A stretch of 64,000 nucleotides of DNA from Paucilactobacillus suebicus DSM 5007 = KCTC 3549 (GTDB lineage Bacteria > Bacillota > Bacilli > Lactobacillales > Lactobacillaceae). The notes beneath the pieces are model-generated. The model searched no databases, was not told the origin of the DNA, and saw nothing but the letters and a program-made list of their open reading frames with translations. The DNA is taken from positions 1 to 64,000 of the forward strand of contig NZ_AZGF01000012.1 in the NCBI RefSeq assembly GCF_001434475.1, read 5' to 3'. This document shows, piece after piece, positions 25,614-34,343 of this stretch (position 1 is the first letter of the stretch; each line of letters begins with the position of its first letter). A program made the position numbers and the translations under genes.

Positions 25614-27387
25614 CTTGTTTGACTTTTAAAATTGGACCAGGACACTGGAGACCACACGCATCTAGTTCAATTGAATTTTTGGTGACTGGTGTTTTTGTGT
25701 CTAAAGCGTTACTTGAACGCTCAGGCTCAGAATCTTGTGGCATTGAATCATAGGTTGCAGTTAAATATGTTTTAATACCACCATCAAGATTGCGAGCGTC
25801 TAATCCGTTTTGCGTCAGAATACGGCTGACATTATATCCACGCAGTCCAACGGCACAGTATACATAAATTGGACGGTCTTTTGGTAGTTCATTAATGCGG
25901 TCACGAATTTCACTACGGGGGATGTTTATCGCACCAGGTAATTTAGGCTCGGCAAGTAATTCATCTGGGTTGCGAACATCAAGAAAGACATTGCCATCTT
26001 TGATTAATTGATCGACTTCGTGCCACTGAAAAGTTTTTACTAAACCATTTTGAATATCATCCGCAATATATCCTGCGAAATTAACTGGATCTTTGGCAGA
26101 AGCATATGGAGGTGCGTAGGATACTTCAATATCTGCGAGTTCACTAACGGTTGCTCCAAAACGGATTGCAGTGGAGATAATATCGATTCTTTTGGTGACC
26201 TTAGTGGTGCCAATTGCTTGGGCTCCTAAAATATGATTATCTTCACCAAATAAAATTTTCAAATGAATTGGTGCGGCGCCAGGGTAGTATTCTGCAGAAG
26301 AATTAGGGTGGAGGTGGATTATATGATAATCTATTTCGGCCTGTTTTAATTGTCGTTCGTTGGCACCAGTTGAAGCAGCGGTGAGAGCAAAGACTTTGGC
26401 AACCGATGTACCAAGAATGGGTTGGTTAGTGTGATCTATTCCGGATAGGTAATCTGCTAGAAAACGACCTTGTCGATTTGCGGGTCCTGCTAATGGAATC
26501 GATTGACGGGCGCCAGTGATTTCATTTGTGACGTTAATGACATCACCAATTGCAAAAATATCCGATAGATTTGTTTCAAAGTGATTATCCGTATTGATGA
26601 ATCCGCGTTGATCAGTTTGAATGCCAGCATCAATTGCCAGCTGTGAATTTGGTCGAATACCAATTGCTAAAATTGTTAAATCAGTTTGTAGTACCGCACC
26701 ATTGTTGAGTAGTACTTGGTGGCCATTATTGTGGAAACCAACTAATTTAGTATTAAGCAACAGATTAATGCCATTAATTTGAAGGTGTTCATGCAAATAT
26801 TGTGCCATTTCAAAATCAAAGTTTGGCATGACTTGATTGGTCGCTTCTACAAGGTTCACCGATAGTCCGCGTTCTTTTAGATTTTCTACCATTTCAAGGC
26901 CAATAAATCCGCCGCCGATCACAGTAGCAGTTTTTGCTTGATTTTCATCAATAAATTTAGTGATCTGGTCTACATCGGGGACGTTACGAACAGTAAAAAT
27001 ATTATCGGCCGTGTTCATTTCTGGAAAATTAGGTATCACAGGTTGCGCTCCTGTAGAAAGTACAAGCTTGGAATACTGATCCTGTTTTTCACCGTCTTCA
27101 GTTTGAATTGTTAGTTGTTTGTTGTCTGAATCAATTTTAGTAACCTTACTACTAACATGAACTTCAATATTGAAATCCTTCTCCATGTCGTCCACTGATT
27201 CCACTAGTAGTTGATCACGCTCTTTAATTTTTTTACCAACGTAATAAGGTAATCCACAGTTTGCAAAAGAAATGTACGGCCCAGCTTCATAAATTACGAT
27301 TTCGGCATCTTCATTCAAACGACGTAAGCGAGTCGCGACGGATGCACCGCCGGCAACACCACCAATGATCACAATTCTATCTGTCAT
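25591..27387 (-). CDS. CoA-disulfide reductase-like flavoprotein with rhodanese and truncated TusA domains
   Basis: 598 residues. An N-terminal FAD/NAD(P) disulfide reductase (about 1-445) has GGVAGGASVATRLRR and the single redox Cys in SFANCGLPYYVG, as in CoA-disulfide and polysulfide reductases. A rhodanese domain follows (about 455-545) with active-site Cys in YVYCAVGLRGYN. A TusA start, DACGLQCPGPILKVKQ, then shifts frame and stops. Full-length family members continue through TusA and DsrE. A 2-base loss or 1-base gain near 25614 explains the split. Divergent from a CstR-like repressor, so a role in persulfide or elemental sulfur detoxification is likely. Confidence 0.85.
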   Translation of the reverse strand: MTDRIVIIGGVAGGASVATRLRRLNEDAEIVIYEAGPYISFANCGLPYYVGKKIKERDQLLVESVDDMEKDFNIEVHVSSKVTKIDSDNKQLTIQTEDGEKQDQYSKLVLSTGAQPVIPNFPEMNTADNIFTVRNVPDVDQITKFIDENQAKTATVIGGGFIGLEMVENLKERGLSVNLVEATNQVMPNFDFEMAQYLHEHLQINGINLLLNTKLVGFHNNGHQVLLNNGAVLQTDLTILAIGIRPNSQLAIDAGIQTDQRGFINTDNHFETNLSDIFAIGDVINVTNEITGARQSIPLAGPANRQGRFLADYLSGIDHTNQPILGTSVAKVFALTAASTGANERQLKQAEIDYHIIHLHPNSSAEYYPGAAPIHLKILFGEDNHILGAQAIGTTKVTKRIDIISTAIRFGATVSELADIEVSYAPPYASAKDPVNFAGYIADDIQNGLVKTFQWHEVDQLIKDGNVFLDVRNPDELLAEPKLPGAINIPRSEIRDRINELPKDRPIYVYCAVGLRGYNVSRILTQNGLDARNLDGGIKTYLTATYDSMPQDSEPERSSNALDTKTPVTKNSIELDACGLQCPGPILKVKQDGKYERR

Positions 27388-27433
27388 ACCAATCCCACCC
27401 TTTGTGAATATTTTAGTTAAATTTGTTTTGATT

Positions 27434-27503
27434 ATACCCTATAGGGGTATATAATTCAAACCGTAATAAAGTTGAATTGATAGAACATCCATTATAGGGT
27501 ATA
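27434..27503. promoter_or_regulatory. CsoR/CstR-type operator and second half-site
   Basis: ATACCCTATAGGGGTAT (27434-27450) is a near-perfect G/C-tract inverted repeat of the type bound by CsoR/CstR proteins. A related half, TATAGGGTATA, lies at 27493-27503. Both lie between the divergent reductase and repressor genes, so one protein could control both directions. Confidence 0.75.
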
Positions 27504-27551
27504 CTTTGCAAAGGTAAGCAAGATTTATTTGGATTGTAGGAGGTAACAATT

Positions 27552-27791
27552 ATGGCTTGTGATCCAAAACTGATTAACCGTTTAAAACGGGCGGAAGGTC
27601 AATTACGTGGCATTCAGGGAATGATGGATGAGGGTAGAGACTGTGGCGAAATTATCACACAACTATCAGCCGTTGAATCCAGTGTTAAGCGAGTAATGGG
27701 CTTGATCGTTGAAGAAAATATAAATAGAAACCTGCAATCAGATTCAAATGATGATATTCAAAAATCACTAGAATTAATTAAAAAATTATAG
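27552..27791 (+). CDS. CsoR/CstR/FrmR family repressor (DUF156)
   Basis: 79-residue all-helical repressor. RLKRAEGQLRGIQGMMDEGR and DCGEIITQLSAVESSVKRVM are the family signature. Cys31 is present, but residue 60, the second Cys in CstR persulfide sensors, is Asn, and the His/Cys copper ligands of CsoR are also missing. Cys3 could be the partner. Its operator and the divergent sulfur-transfer genes point to persulfide sensing, by inference. GGAGG lies before ATG. Confidence 0.85.
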   Translation: MACDPKLINRLKRAEGQLRGIQGMMDEGRDCGEIITQLSAVESSVKRVMGLIVEENINRNLQSDSNDDIQKSLELIKKL

Positions 27792-27818
27792 GTTACGGAT
27801 ACGGAGGGGGAGTTTAAC

Positions 27819-27899
27819 ATGAGTAAGACAAGACTAACGATTGGCATTATCGCAATTGTGGTAATTATTATATTGGCGATTATTGCAATGCCGAGGTAA
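27819..27899 (+). CDS. 26-residue single-span membrane peptide
   Basis: Short reading frame MSKTRLTIGIIAIVVIIILA followed by IIAMPR and TAA. Three positively charged residues are followed by about 20 hydrophobic residues and a short PR tail, a plausible one-helix membrane peptide. A very strong ribosome site, GGAGGGGGAG, lies 6 bp upstream. It is 27 bp after the CsoR-type gene, hence in its operon, and 4 bp before LHE-C. No homologue recognised. Confidence 0.65.
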   Translation: MSKTRLTIGIIAIVVIIILAIIAMPR

Positions 27900-27903
27900 A
27901 AAC

Positions 27904-28025
27904 AGAGTGTAAAATGACACGATTAGATGTCTGCACATAAGGGGCACCAAGCATTGACTACGTTCTTTGTAGTTGATGTTTGGTGCCCCTTATGTGTGGG
28001 ACATCTGTGTCATTTTACACGTTTC
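27904..28025 (+). repeat. Long-hairpin element LHE-C
   Basis: 122 nt from AGAGTG to CACGTTTC. Outer stem GTGTAAAATGACAC/GTGTCATTTTACAC is a perfect 14 bp (27907-27920 with 28007-28020). After an internal loop with an AGATGT/ACATCT match, the inner stem CACATAAGGGGCACCAA pairs fully with TTGGTGCCCCTTATGTG. It begins 4 nt after the stop codon of the 26-residue peptide gene, in the same direction. Confidence 0.9.
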
Positions 28026-28098
28026 AGATATAAAGGTAGGTTAAATCACAGTTTACGTCTCAAAACAACCAAGTTTAACAATCACAAGGCCAAACAAA

Positions 28099-28137
28099 AA
28101 AAGGATCAACCGCCACACCAGCAACGGTTAATCCTTT
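28099..28137 (-). terminator. Terminator after gap
   Basis: AAAGGATTAACCG ... CGGTTGATCCTTTTTTT on the minus strand, a 13-bp stem with one wobble and a T tract, 12 bp past the gap stop. Confidence 0.85.
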
Positions 28138-28148
28138 AATTTTAACCC

Positions 28149-29159
28149 TTAAGCATTTGCCAAAGCATCAGCTGTCCGGATCATGTTTGAAACAAAACCA
28201 TACTCATTATCAAACCAAGTAGCGGTCTTAACAACTTGGAAATCACCACTAGTTGTAACTTCAGTCAGTGATGGATCAAATACACCACCATGAGTGTCGT
28301 TGATAATATCTGATGAAACAATCTCATCATCTGTCCAGCCGAATGAATCGTTGTTAGCTGTGTGTGGCTTGATTGCATCGTTAACTTGATCAGCTGTGAC
28401 GTTCTTAGTCTTTAATACTGATACTAATTCGCAAACTGATCCATCAACAACGGCAACACGTTGTGCGTGGCCTTGCAGATGACCATCAAGTTCTGGAATT
28501 ACTAAGCCAATGGCACGAGCAGCACCAGTTGAATGAGGAATTGTGTTAGCAGAAGCAGTCCGGTTAGGACGGAACTTCTTGCTCTTTGGACCATCCAAAA
28601 TCATTTGAGAACTAGTGAAGGCATGGATAACAGTCATTGTCCCAACGTTAATTCCTAATTCCTTGTTCAGCCAGTATGCCATTGGTGCGAGGGCATTGGT
28701 TGTGCAAGAACCAGCAGAAATAATTTGATCATCTGCAGTGATAGTGTCGTCGTTAACACCGTAAACAATGGTCTTGATTGGACCAGCCGGTGCCGAGATT
28801 AATACTTTCTTTACGCCTGCATCCAAATGGGCTTGAGATTTTTCTTTTGAAGTGTAGAAACCAGTACATTCCATGACTAAATCAACGCCATCGTTTTTTA
28901 CCCAAGGAATATTCTTTGCATCACGTTCAGCGTACACACGATACTTGTGCCCGTCGATTACCAATGAATCATCAGTTGCGGAAACGTCGTATGAAACGGC
29001 ACCATGTGTTGAATCATACTTAAACAAGTAGGCTAACATTGACGGGGTAGTCAAATCGTTAATTGCAGTAACTTGAATATTATCGTCGTTTAATTCTAGA
29101 ATTCTTCGTAGTGCTAATCTACCAATACGTCCAAAACCATTAATACCAACTTTAATCAT
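28149..29159 (-). CDS. gap: Glyceraldehyde-3-phosphate dehydrogenase, type I
   Basis: 336-residue glycolytic enzyme converting glyceraldehyde 3-phosphate to 1,3-bisphosphoglycerate with NAD. The Rossmann motif [13 protein letters not shown], the active-site [12 protein letters not shown] with the catalytic Cys, and [15 protein letters not shown] are clear. The active-site stretch and [15 protein letters not shown] differ from the common SNASCTTNCLAP and RRARA forms, so this may be a divergent paralogue. It is monocistronic, without cggR/pgk/tpi neighbours. GGAGGTG selects ATG 29159. Confidence 0.93.
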   Translation of the reverse strand: MIKVGINGFGRIGRLALRRILELNDDNIQVTAINDLTTPSMLAYLFKYDSTHGAVSYDVSATDDSLVIDGHKYRVYAERDAKNIPWVKNDGVDLVMECTGFYTSKEKSQAHLDAGVKKVLISAPAGPIKTIVYGVNDDTITADDQIISAGSCTTNALAPMAYWLNKELGINVGTMTVIHAFTSSQMILDGPKSKKFRPNRTASANTIPHSTGAARAIGLVIPELDGHLQGHAQRVAVVDGSVCELVSVLKTKNVTADQVNDAIKPHTANNDSFGWTDDEIVSSDIINDTHGGVFDPSLTEVTTSGDFQVVKTATWFDNEYGFVSNMIRTADALANA

Positions 29160-29264
29160 TCTATGCACCTCCATGTACGTGTACCTAACAGTGACATAAT
29201 TTTACAATAATGTTGTACACCTCAGGAATACTTGTGTCAATTTAAGTGCTTGATTGTCTGCTAG

Positions 29265-29280
29265 TGTTTCACGTGAAACA
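29265..29280. promoter_or_regulatory. parS site (ParB/Spo0J binding)
   Basis: TGTTTCACGTGAAACA, a perfect match to the parS consensus, in the gap between gap and the epimerase-family gene. Confidence 0.9.
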
Positions 29281-29286
29281 GATTAA

Positions 29287-30312
29287 TTATTTCATTTGTT
29301 TAGCAATCGTATCAACGGTTGCTAAGACTGTGTCCTCATTATTGCTGATTGGTTGCCACCCGAGAATTTTCTTAGCTTTATCGTTACTAACGTTGCGACT
29401 CATATCATGCAATAATTTACCTTCTTTGGCTTCTGAATTGAATGGTGCTCCAACTGATAGGATCCAGTCTGGCATCGATTTAGTGGTTATCTTTGACGCT
29501 AATTGTGGCCGCTTGGCGCGCACTAATGATGCAATTTCTTTCATTGAAATTTTACCGTCTTCTGATGCAATGAATCTTTGTCCGTCGGCTGCTGGCGTGA
29601 TCATTGTCTTAATGTGGATAGCGGCGACGTCTCGAACATCAACCACGTTTAACTCAATGTTAGGAATTCTGGTCATCGAGCCGTCAACAATATTTTTGAC
29701 AATCCCGAAACTGCCAGAAATGTGGTCGTTAAGTGGAGCACCCAGAATGGCAACAGGATTAACCGTTGCAAACTCCATGTGGCCGTCTGACTGATTGATA
29801 AAATCCCAGGCAGCCTTTTCTGCTAGTAATTTTGATTTTTCGTAAGGTGACAGGCCTGGTTGATCGGGATTTGTCCAGTCATCTTCAGTTGTGATTGAAT
29901 TGCGATCTAAGTTGCTAAATCCAACTGCACCAAAATTAGCAGTCATCACCACTCGTTTTACTTGAGCGTTGTAGGCAGCTTTCAGAATTCTTAAAACACC
30001 ATCTTTGGCATTATCGAATACCTGATCAAGGTTGCTAGCGTTAGAGTCAAATAGTGGAGATGCCACACTTAATACATAGTCAATGTTTGTCATCGCTTCT
30101 TGCCAGCCTTTATCTTGAGCAAGATCGGCTTCAACAAAATCAAGTTGGTCTAAATTATCGATCTCATTGTTAGTTAGCGTGTCAATCACATCCTGTTTTT
30201 TTGATAAATTTCGCAGGGTGGTTGTGACTTGATAATTTTGTTGAAGTAGTTGAGCGATGATATGCAATCCTAAAAATCCATTTCCACCTGTTACAAGTAC
30301 GTTATTATTCAT
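29287..30312 (-). CDS. NAD(P)-dependent epimerase/dehydratase family reductase
   Basis: 341-residue extended SDR with VLVTGGNGFLGLHIIAQLL as nucleotide-binding motif and SPYEKSKLLAEKAAW with the Tyr-x-x-x-Lys pair. The Ser of the triad lies in VKRVVMTANFGAVGFSN, where the usual TSS is TAN, a possible weakening of activity. The domain order resembles dihydroflavonol/aldehyde reductases and the gene at 9784-10809. GGAGGAA selects ATG 30312. Substrate unknown. Confidence 0.85.
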   Translation of the reverse strand: MNNNVLVTGGNGFLGLHIIAQLLQQNYQVTTTLRNLSKKQDVIDTLTNNEIDNLDQLDFVEADLAQDKGWQEAMTNIDYVLSVASPLFDSNASNLDQVFDNAKDGVLRILKAAYNAQVKRVVMTANFGAVGFSNLDRNSITTEDDWTNPDQPGLSPYEKSKLLAEKAAWDFINQSDGHMEFATVNPVAILGAPLNDHISGSFGIVKNIVDGSMTRIPNIELNVVDVRDVAAIHIKTMITPAADGQRFIASEDGKISMKEIASLVRAKRPQLASKITTKSMPDWILSVGAPFNSEAKEGKLLHDMSRNVSNDKAKKILGWQPISNNEDTVLATVDTIAKQMK

Positions 30313-30384
30313 TTTGATTTCCTCCATATTTTTGATGTTGAGGTCATCTTAAACTATAGAGTTAACTCTAGTGCAACAATAAAA

Positions 30385-30419
30385 TAAAAAGAATGTGAAA
30401 TCTTGTATCTCACATTCTC
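30385..30419 (-). terminator. Terminator after MATE gene
   Basis: GAATGTGA ... TCACATTC stem followed by TTTTTATTTTATT on the minus strand, directly after the MATE stop. Confidence 0.8.
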
Positions 30420-30437
30420 AGATTGACCAATTTAAGG

Positions 30438-31763
30438 TCAGATGTTTGCTAGTTTAACCTGATGATGGTAAAGAGCCCACCCGATGACTGTGGTCAGCAC
30501 ATCAGCAACTGCCTGAGCCCAGATAATACCATTGTAACCAAAGACCATATTGGCAATAATGATCGCAATCGTAAAGATGACACCTTGGCGTGAAACAGAC
30601 ATGATCAGGGCGCTGCCAGCTTTGGCAGTTGATTGGAAGACCGTCGTGTAAACCAAAATTGCTCCGGCAAATGGGGTCGTTAATAGTAGGATTCTTAACA
30701 ATTGTGTACCGTAATGAATGACGGCCGGGTTGTTCAAGAACAGGCTCACGATCCATGGTGCGATTAAGATCATGATTGCTGCAGCTACCAATGACCACAC
30801 GACTTGAACGATGATATCGAAACGAATAATTCCTTGAAGGCGCTTATGATTTTTTGCACCATAACTGTAACCGATTAGAGGTTGAGCTCCAAAAGCAAAT
30901 CCAACCATTACAAGATTAACGATTTGTGAAACTTTGGTGGCAATGCCAAGGGCGGCCACACGATCTGCTCCGTAGCGTGATAGGAAGTTATCAAACAGAG
31001 CGGTCTGATAGCTAACCATTAAGTTGGTCACTGATGCAGGGAGACCAATTACTAGCACCTTCCAGATGTCAGGCCAGCTTAAGGTGATGTTCTTCCAATG
31101 CACGTTCACGATTTTGCACCGCCGCCGAACGTATTGAACTAACACAATATCGGTGACGAGGTAACCAATTAGGTTAGCCAGTGCTGCACCAGTTGCTCCC
31201 ATGTGTAGCGCTAAAATAAGAATTGGATCAAGGACGATATTCAGGAGCAGGCCAGCAATCATTCCAATCATATTTTCCTTAGCTTTACCCTCAGTTCGCA
31301 TTAGATTACCAGGGATGATTGAGATGGTCACCAGAACCGCACCGACATTAAATACTCGATAGAATTGGGCCGCATAATTATAAGTGGCACTTGTAGCTCC
31401 CAAAGCCATCAAAATGGGATGTTCAAAGATCAATAGTAATGCTGCCACAACTATGCTGGTAAAGATGCCAGCATAGTGACAAAAACTGCTCACGTGTTCA
31501 CCAAGGGTGTCGTTATGTGATCCCAACAGGCGTGACATGTATGCACTGCCGCCGAGTCCAAAAATATCACCGATTGCGATCATTAAATTGAACAGCGGCA
31601 TGCATAGCGACACTCCTGCGACTAAGGCGGTATTCTGAGTCATTGATACAAACAAAGTATCCGTCACGTTGTATACCATGCTGGCCAACATACCAATGAC
31701 GACCGGCATAGCTAACTTGAAGTAGGCCTGCGGAATTGGTGCCCGCTCAAATAATTCTTCCAT
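30438..31763 (-). CDS. MATE family efflux transporter
   Basis: 441-residue, 12-helix multidrug and toxin extrusion protein, which uses a Na+ or H+ gradient to export cationic compounds. The two MatE repeats are seen (residues 15-210 and 240-440), with GDIFGLGGSAYMSRLLG in the first and GFAFGAQPLIGYSYGA in the second. GGAGGA 9 bp upstream selects ATG 31763; the frame extends further upstream without a ribosome site. Substrate not inferable. Confidence 0.9.
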   Translation of the reverse strand: MEELFERAPIPQAYFKLAMPVVIGMLASMVYNVTDTLFVSMTQNTALVAGVSLCMPLFNLMIAIGDIFGLGGSAYMSRLLGSHNDTLGEHVSSFCHYAGIFTSIVVAALLLIFEHPILMALGATSATYNYAAQFYRVFNVGAVLVTISIIPGNLMRTEGKAKENMIGMIAGLLLNIVLDPILILALHMGATGAALANLIGYLVTDIVLVQYVRRRCKIVNVHWKNITLSWPDIWKVLVIGLPASVTNLMVSYQTALFDNFLSRYGADRVAALGIATKVSQIVNLVMVGFAFGAQPLIGYSYGAKNHKRLQGIIRFDIIVQVVWSLVAAAIMILIAPWIVSLFLNNPAVIHYGTQLLRILLLTTPFAGAILVYTTVFQSTAKAGSALIMSVSRQGVIFTIAIIIANMVFGYNGIIWAQAVADVLTTVIGWALYHHQVKLANI

Positions 31764-31886
31764 AACAAAAAATCCTCCGCATATGTAATATCTTTTAGGA
31801 TACACTTTTGTGGGGGATGTTTGCTAGGTGCTTAAACGAACTAATTTTGTGCATTTTTAACCGGAACACCTAAATCTTGTATTTTA

Positions 31887-32969
31887 TTAAATGGCTTTTG
31901 GGGCTTTCAAACCAAGATCCTTGGCAATATCGTCTAGTTGACCTGCAGTTGTATCATCAATTGCCACACCAGCGACTTTGTTATCATCGAAACGCTTGTA
32001 TTCACGATCACCAGGAACCATGATTTGAGTGCCAGGTGTGTGATCCAAGTTACGGATGCGATCAAACATGCTTTCAACGTTACCCTTGAGCACATCCAAG
32101 TCACCAAAGAATGATGGATCAATCGTTAAGAAGAACTGACTGAAGTCATGCTTGCCGGTGTTAGTATCAGCCGAAATGGAACCCTGGGCCAAAATACCGG
32201 TTAGAATTTCGACAACCAGTGAATTACCAAATCCTTTATAGTTGGAATTTTCTTCCGAATTACCACCAAGCGTTAGGACACCACCACCTGGTTGCTTTTC
32301 AGTGAAGGCAACAGCTGACAAAATATCTTCTGCTACATTGGCATCTTTAACAACTTCACGTTCACCGTTAATTGCCCATTCACCAGGAATTTGCTCGCCT
32401 TTTTTAGCCAGAACTTGAATTTTACCACCTGACACAACTGATGTTGCACCATCGAATACAAATGGGTGTGGTTCAGCCGGGAAGGTAAAGGCAAACGCAT
32501 TGGAACCTAAAAAGGCATCTTTGGCATTGGTTGGAACAACCAGTGGACGGGTATTAGTATTAGAAATACCGATTAGTCCAGCTTCAGCAGCCATTCGTGA
32601 GTAATAGCCGGCAGTGCCAAAATGGTTAGAATTACGAATAACAGCAACCAAAATTACTGATTTCTTGGTTTTTTCAATTAATTTTTTCATTGCCAAATTA
32701 GATGCAATTTGGCCCATGTTTTGGTTAGCATCAATTAGCAAACTAGTTGGTGTTTCCTTTAAAATGATTGGTTGGTTTTTTGATTCAATGATGTGTTCCT
32801 TGATCATGTTCAAATACCACTTCAACCGTTGAATACCGTGTGATGAGATACCACGTAAGTCGGCGTCAACTAAGGTATCAGCCAGTAACTTACTATCTTC
32901 CTTCGTAAAATCATACGCAGCAAAAACATTTTCCAAAAATGATTGTTCGTCTTGATAGTTAATTCTCAT
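31887..32969 (-). CDS. Ldh2/malate-type NAD(P) dehydrogenase
   Basis: 360-residue member of the LDH2/MDH2 (YlbC/ComC-like) oxidoreductase family, unrelated to classical LDH. It reduces 2-oxo acids or cyclic imines. DADLRGISSHGIQRLKWYL carries the conserved SHG with catalytic His, then RNSNHFGTAGYY, then VPTNAKDAFLGSNAFAFTFP with the nucleotide loop. GAGGAG precedes ATG. A T-box leader controls it, linking the gene to starvation for one amino acid; the enzyme may therefore act on an amino-acid-derived 2-oxo acid. Confidence 0.88.
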   Translation of the reverse strand: MRINYQDEQSFLENVFAAYDFTKEDSKLLADTLVDADLRGISSHGIQRLKWYLNMIKEHIIESKNQPIILKETPTSLLIDANQNMGQIASNLAMKKLIEKTKKSVILVAVIRNSNHFGTAGYYSRMAAEAGLIGISNTNTRPLVVPTNAKDAFLGSNAFAFTFPAEPHPFVFDGATSVVSGGKIQVLAKKGEQIPGEWAINGEREVVKDANVAEDILSAVAFTEKQPGGGVLTLGGNSEENSNYKGFGNSLVVEILTGILAQGSISADTNTGKHDFSQFFLTIDPSFFGDLDVLKGNVESMFDRIRNLDHTPGTQIMVPGDREYKRFDDNKVAGVAIDDTTAGQLDDIAKDLGLKAPKAI

Positions 32970-32993
32970 AATTTTTCCTCCTCAATTAATGAC

Positions 32994-33250
32994 AAAATAA
33001 AATCGTCCTAGCACAAAAATGCACTAGGACGATGACGATTAGACCGTGGTACCACCTATTTTTACAGCTATTAAGCTGCCTTAACTCATTGGACTAGCCA
33101 ATCAGCTTGGGCACGATATCGGATGCCAATCGCAGACGTGGCGCTAACCCGTCCATATTCAGAGCTCATCTTCACTAACTTCGGTAGATGCTTTTTCAGC
33201 AATTCAAGCACTCTCTGACAGCCGTTGTTAGTTAATCTTCTCATCAACAT
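32994..33250 (-). promoter_or_regulatory. T-box leader of the Ldh2-family gene
   Basis: On the minus strand a promoter TTGACA (33298-33293) with TAAATT 17 bp on precedes a leader of about 280 nt. Stem I is closed by CTAAC/GTTAG. The T-box core AGGTGGTACCACGG (33056-33043) is clear, followed by the terminator CGTCCTAGTGC ... GCTAGGACG with a T-rich tail (33032-32994). The bulge UGGU would pair with an acceptor end whose discriminator base is A. The specifier region reads CTGAATATGGACGG; TAT (Tyr) or ATG (Met) fit discriminator A, but I cannot fix the triplet. Confidence 0.88.
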
Positions 33251-33405
33251 TTAATATATACACATAGAAAATTTAGTGCAGTTTGACCAGTTTGTCAAGC
33301 CAGCTTCTGCAAAGTTAGACGTATAATGAAACTATTAATTATAAATTGACCTTTCACTTACAGGATGGTTTATATTAGTACTATCAACAAGTGAGGAGTA
33401 TGGCG

Positions 33406-34098
33406 ATGATTGGAACATTTTTTAATACGGGCATGATCATCTGTGGCAGTATCATTGGCAGCCTATTTAAGCGCGGACTGAATGAGAAGTATCACCAGAT
33501 CTTGATGCAGGCACTAGGGTTAGCGGTTGTTTTATTAGGAATTAATACAACTGTCAGTCATATGGGCGACAGCAAGTATCCAGTGTTATTTATCGTTAGT
33601 TTGGCACTAGGTGGGGTGATTGGTCAGTTACTAAACCTGGAGGAACGGTTTGATCGGTTACTTGGTCATTTTTCAAGTCCAAATAGTAGCAATTTAGCCC
33701 AAGGATTATCCACTGCAATCTTGTTATTTTGCATTGGTACACTGTCGATTATTGGCCCCATCGAGGCGGCGTTGAAACACAACTACACCTATTTATTTAC
33801 TAACGGAATGTTAGACGGCATTACCTCGATGGTGCTCGCATCCACGTTCGGAATTGGCATAATTGTGGCCAGTTTGGTTTTGTTTTGCTGGCAGGGAGGA
33901 ATTTATGCTCTTTCAATCCTGATGCAAGGGGCCATTAGTGGTGATTTGATTACGGAATTATCGGTTGTGGGAGGTGTCCTAATTTTGGCATCAGGAATTA
34001 ACATTTTGAAAATCGCTGAAATTCACACATTAAATCTACTGCCAGCACTAGTAATGCCAGCGATTATCATCCCGATTTTACACGCGCTAGGATACTAG
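33406..34098 (+). CDS. DUF554 family membrane protein
   Basis: 230-residue membrane protein of the DUF554 (YqgA/YdfK) family, function unknown. The start GTFFNTGMIICGSIIGSLF and GLAVVLLGINT are characteristic, as is the GALVG-like SLALGGVIGQLLNLEERFDRL. About six hydrophobic helices. GTGAGGAG at 33391-33398 selects ATG 33406 rather than ATG 33400, which would be too close. Monocistronic with a strong terminator at 34259. Confidence 0.85.
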   Translation: MIGTFFNTGMIICGSIIGSLFKRGLNEKYHQILMQALGLAVVLLGINTTVSHMGDSKYPVLFIVSLALGGVIGQLLNLEERFDRLLGHFSSPNSSNLAQGLSTAILLFCIGTLSIIGPIEAALKHNYTYLFTNGMLDGITSMVLASTFGIGIIVASLVLFCWQGGIYALSILMQGAISGDLITELSVVGGVLILASGINILKIAEIHTLNLLPALVMPAIIIPILHALGY

Positions 34099-34258
34099 TT
34101 AATGGTTAGGTTTTTGGTCAGCCATGTGTCCATAAAAAAATTTTATTTTTTTGCTGTAGACGGTTGCATCCTAACCGATAGTGGAATTATAATACGAATT
34201 GAATAGATTTATTATTTAATAAAAGCAATTTGCTCAAGCTTGATTAATCGTCAAGCAT

Positions 34259-34306
34259 ACGACCCGTCCATGAGAAAGTCATGTTGCGGGTCGTTTTTTT
34301 TTTTTA
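34259..34306 (+). terminator. Strong rho-independent terminator
   Basis: ACGACCCG ... CGGGTCGT stem followed by twelve T (34294-34305). It lies in the 245-bp gap 34099-34343, where I see no other feature except an A/T-rich tract at 34135-34152. Confidence 0.85.
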
Positions 34307-34343
34307 TTTTTCGGGATCCAGTGTCATGGGGGCGAGATAACTG

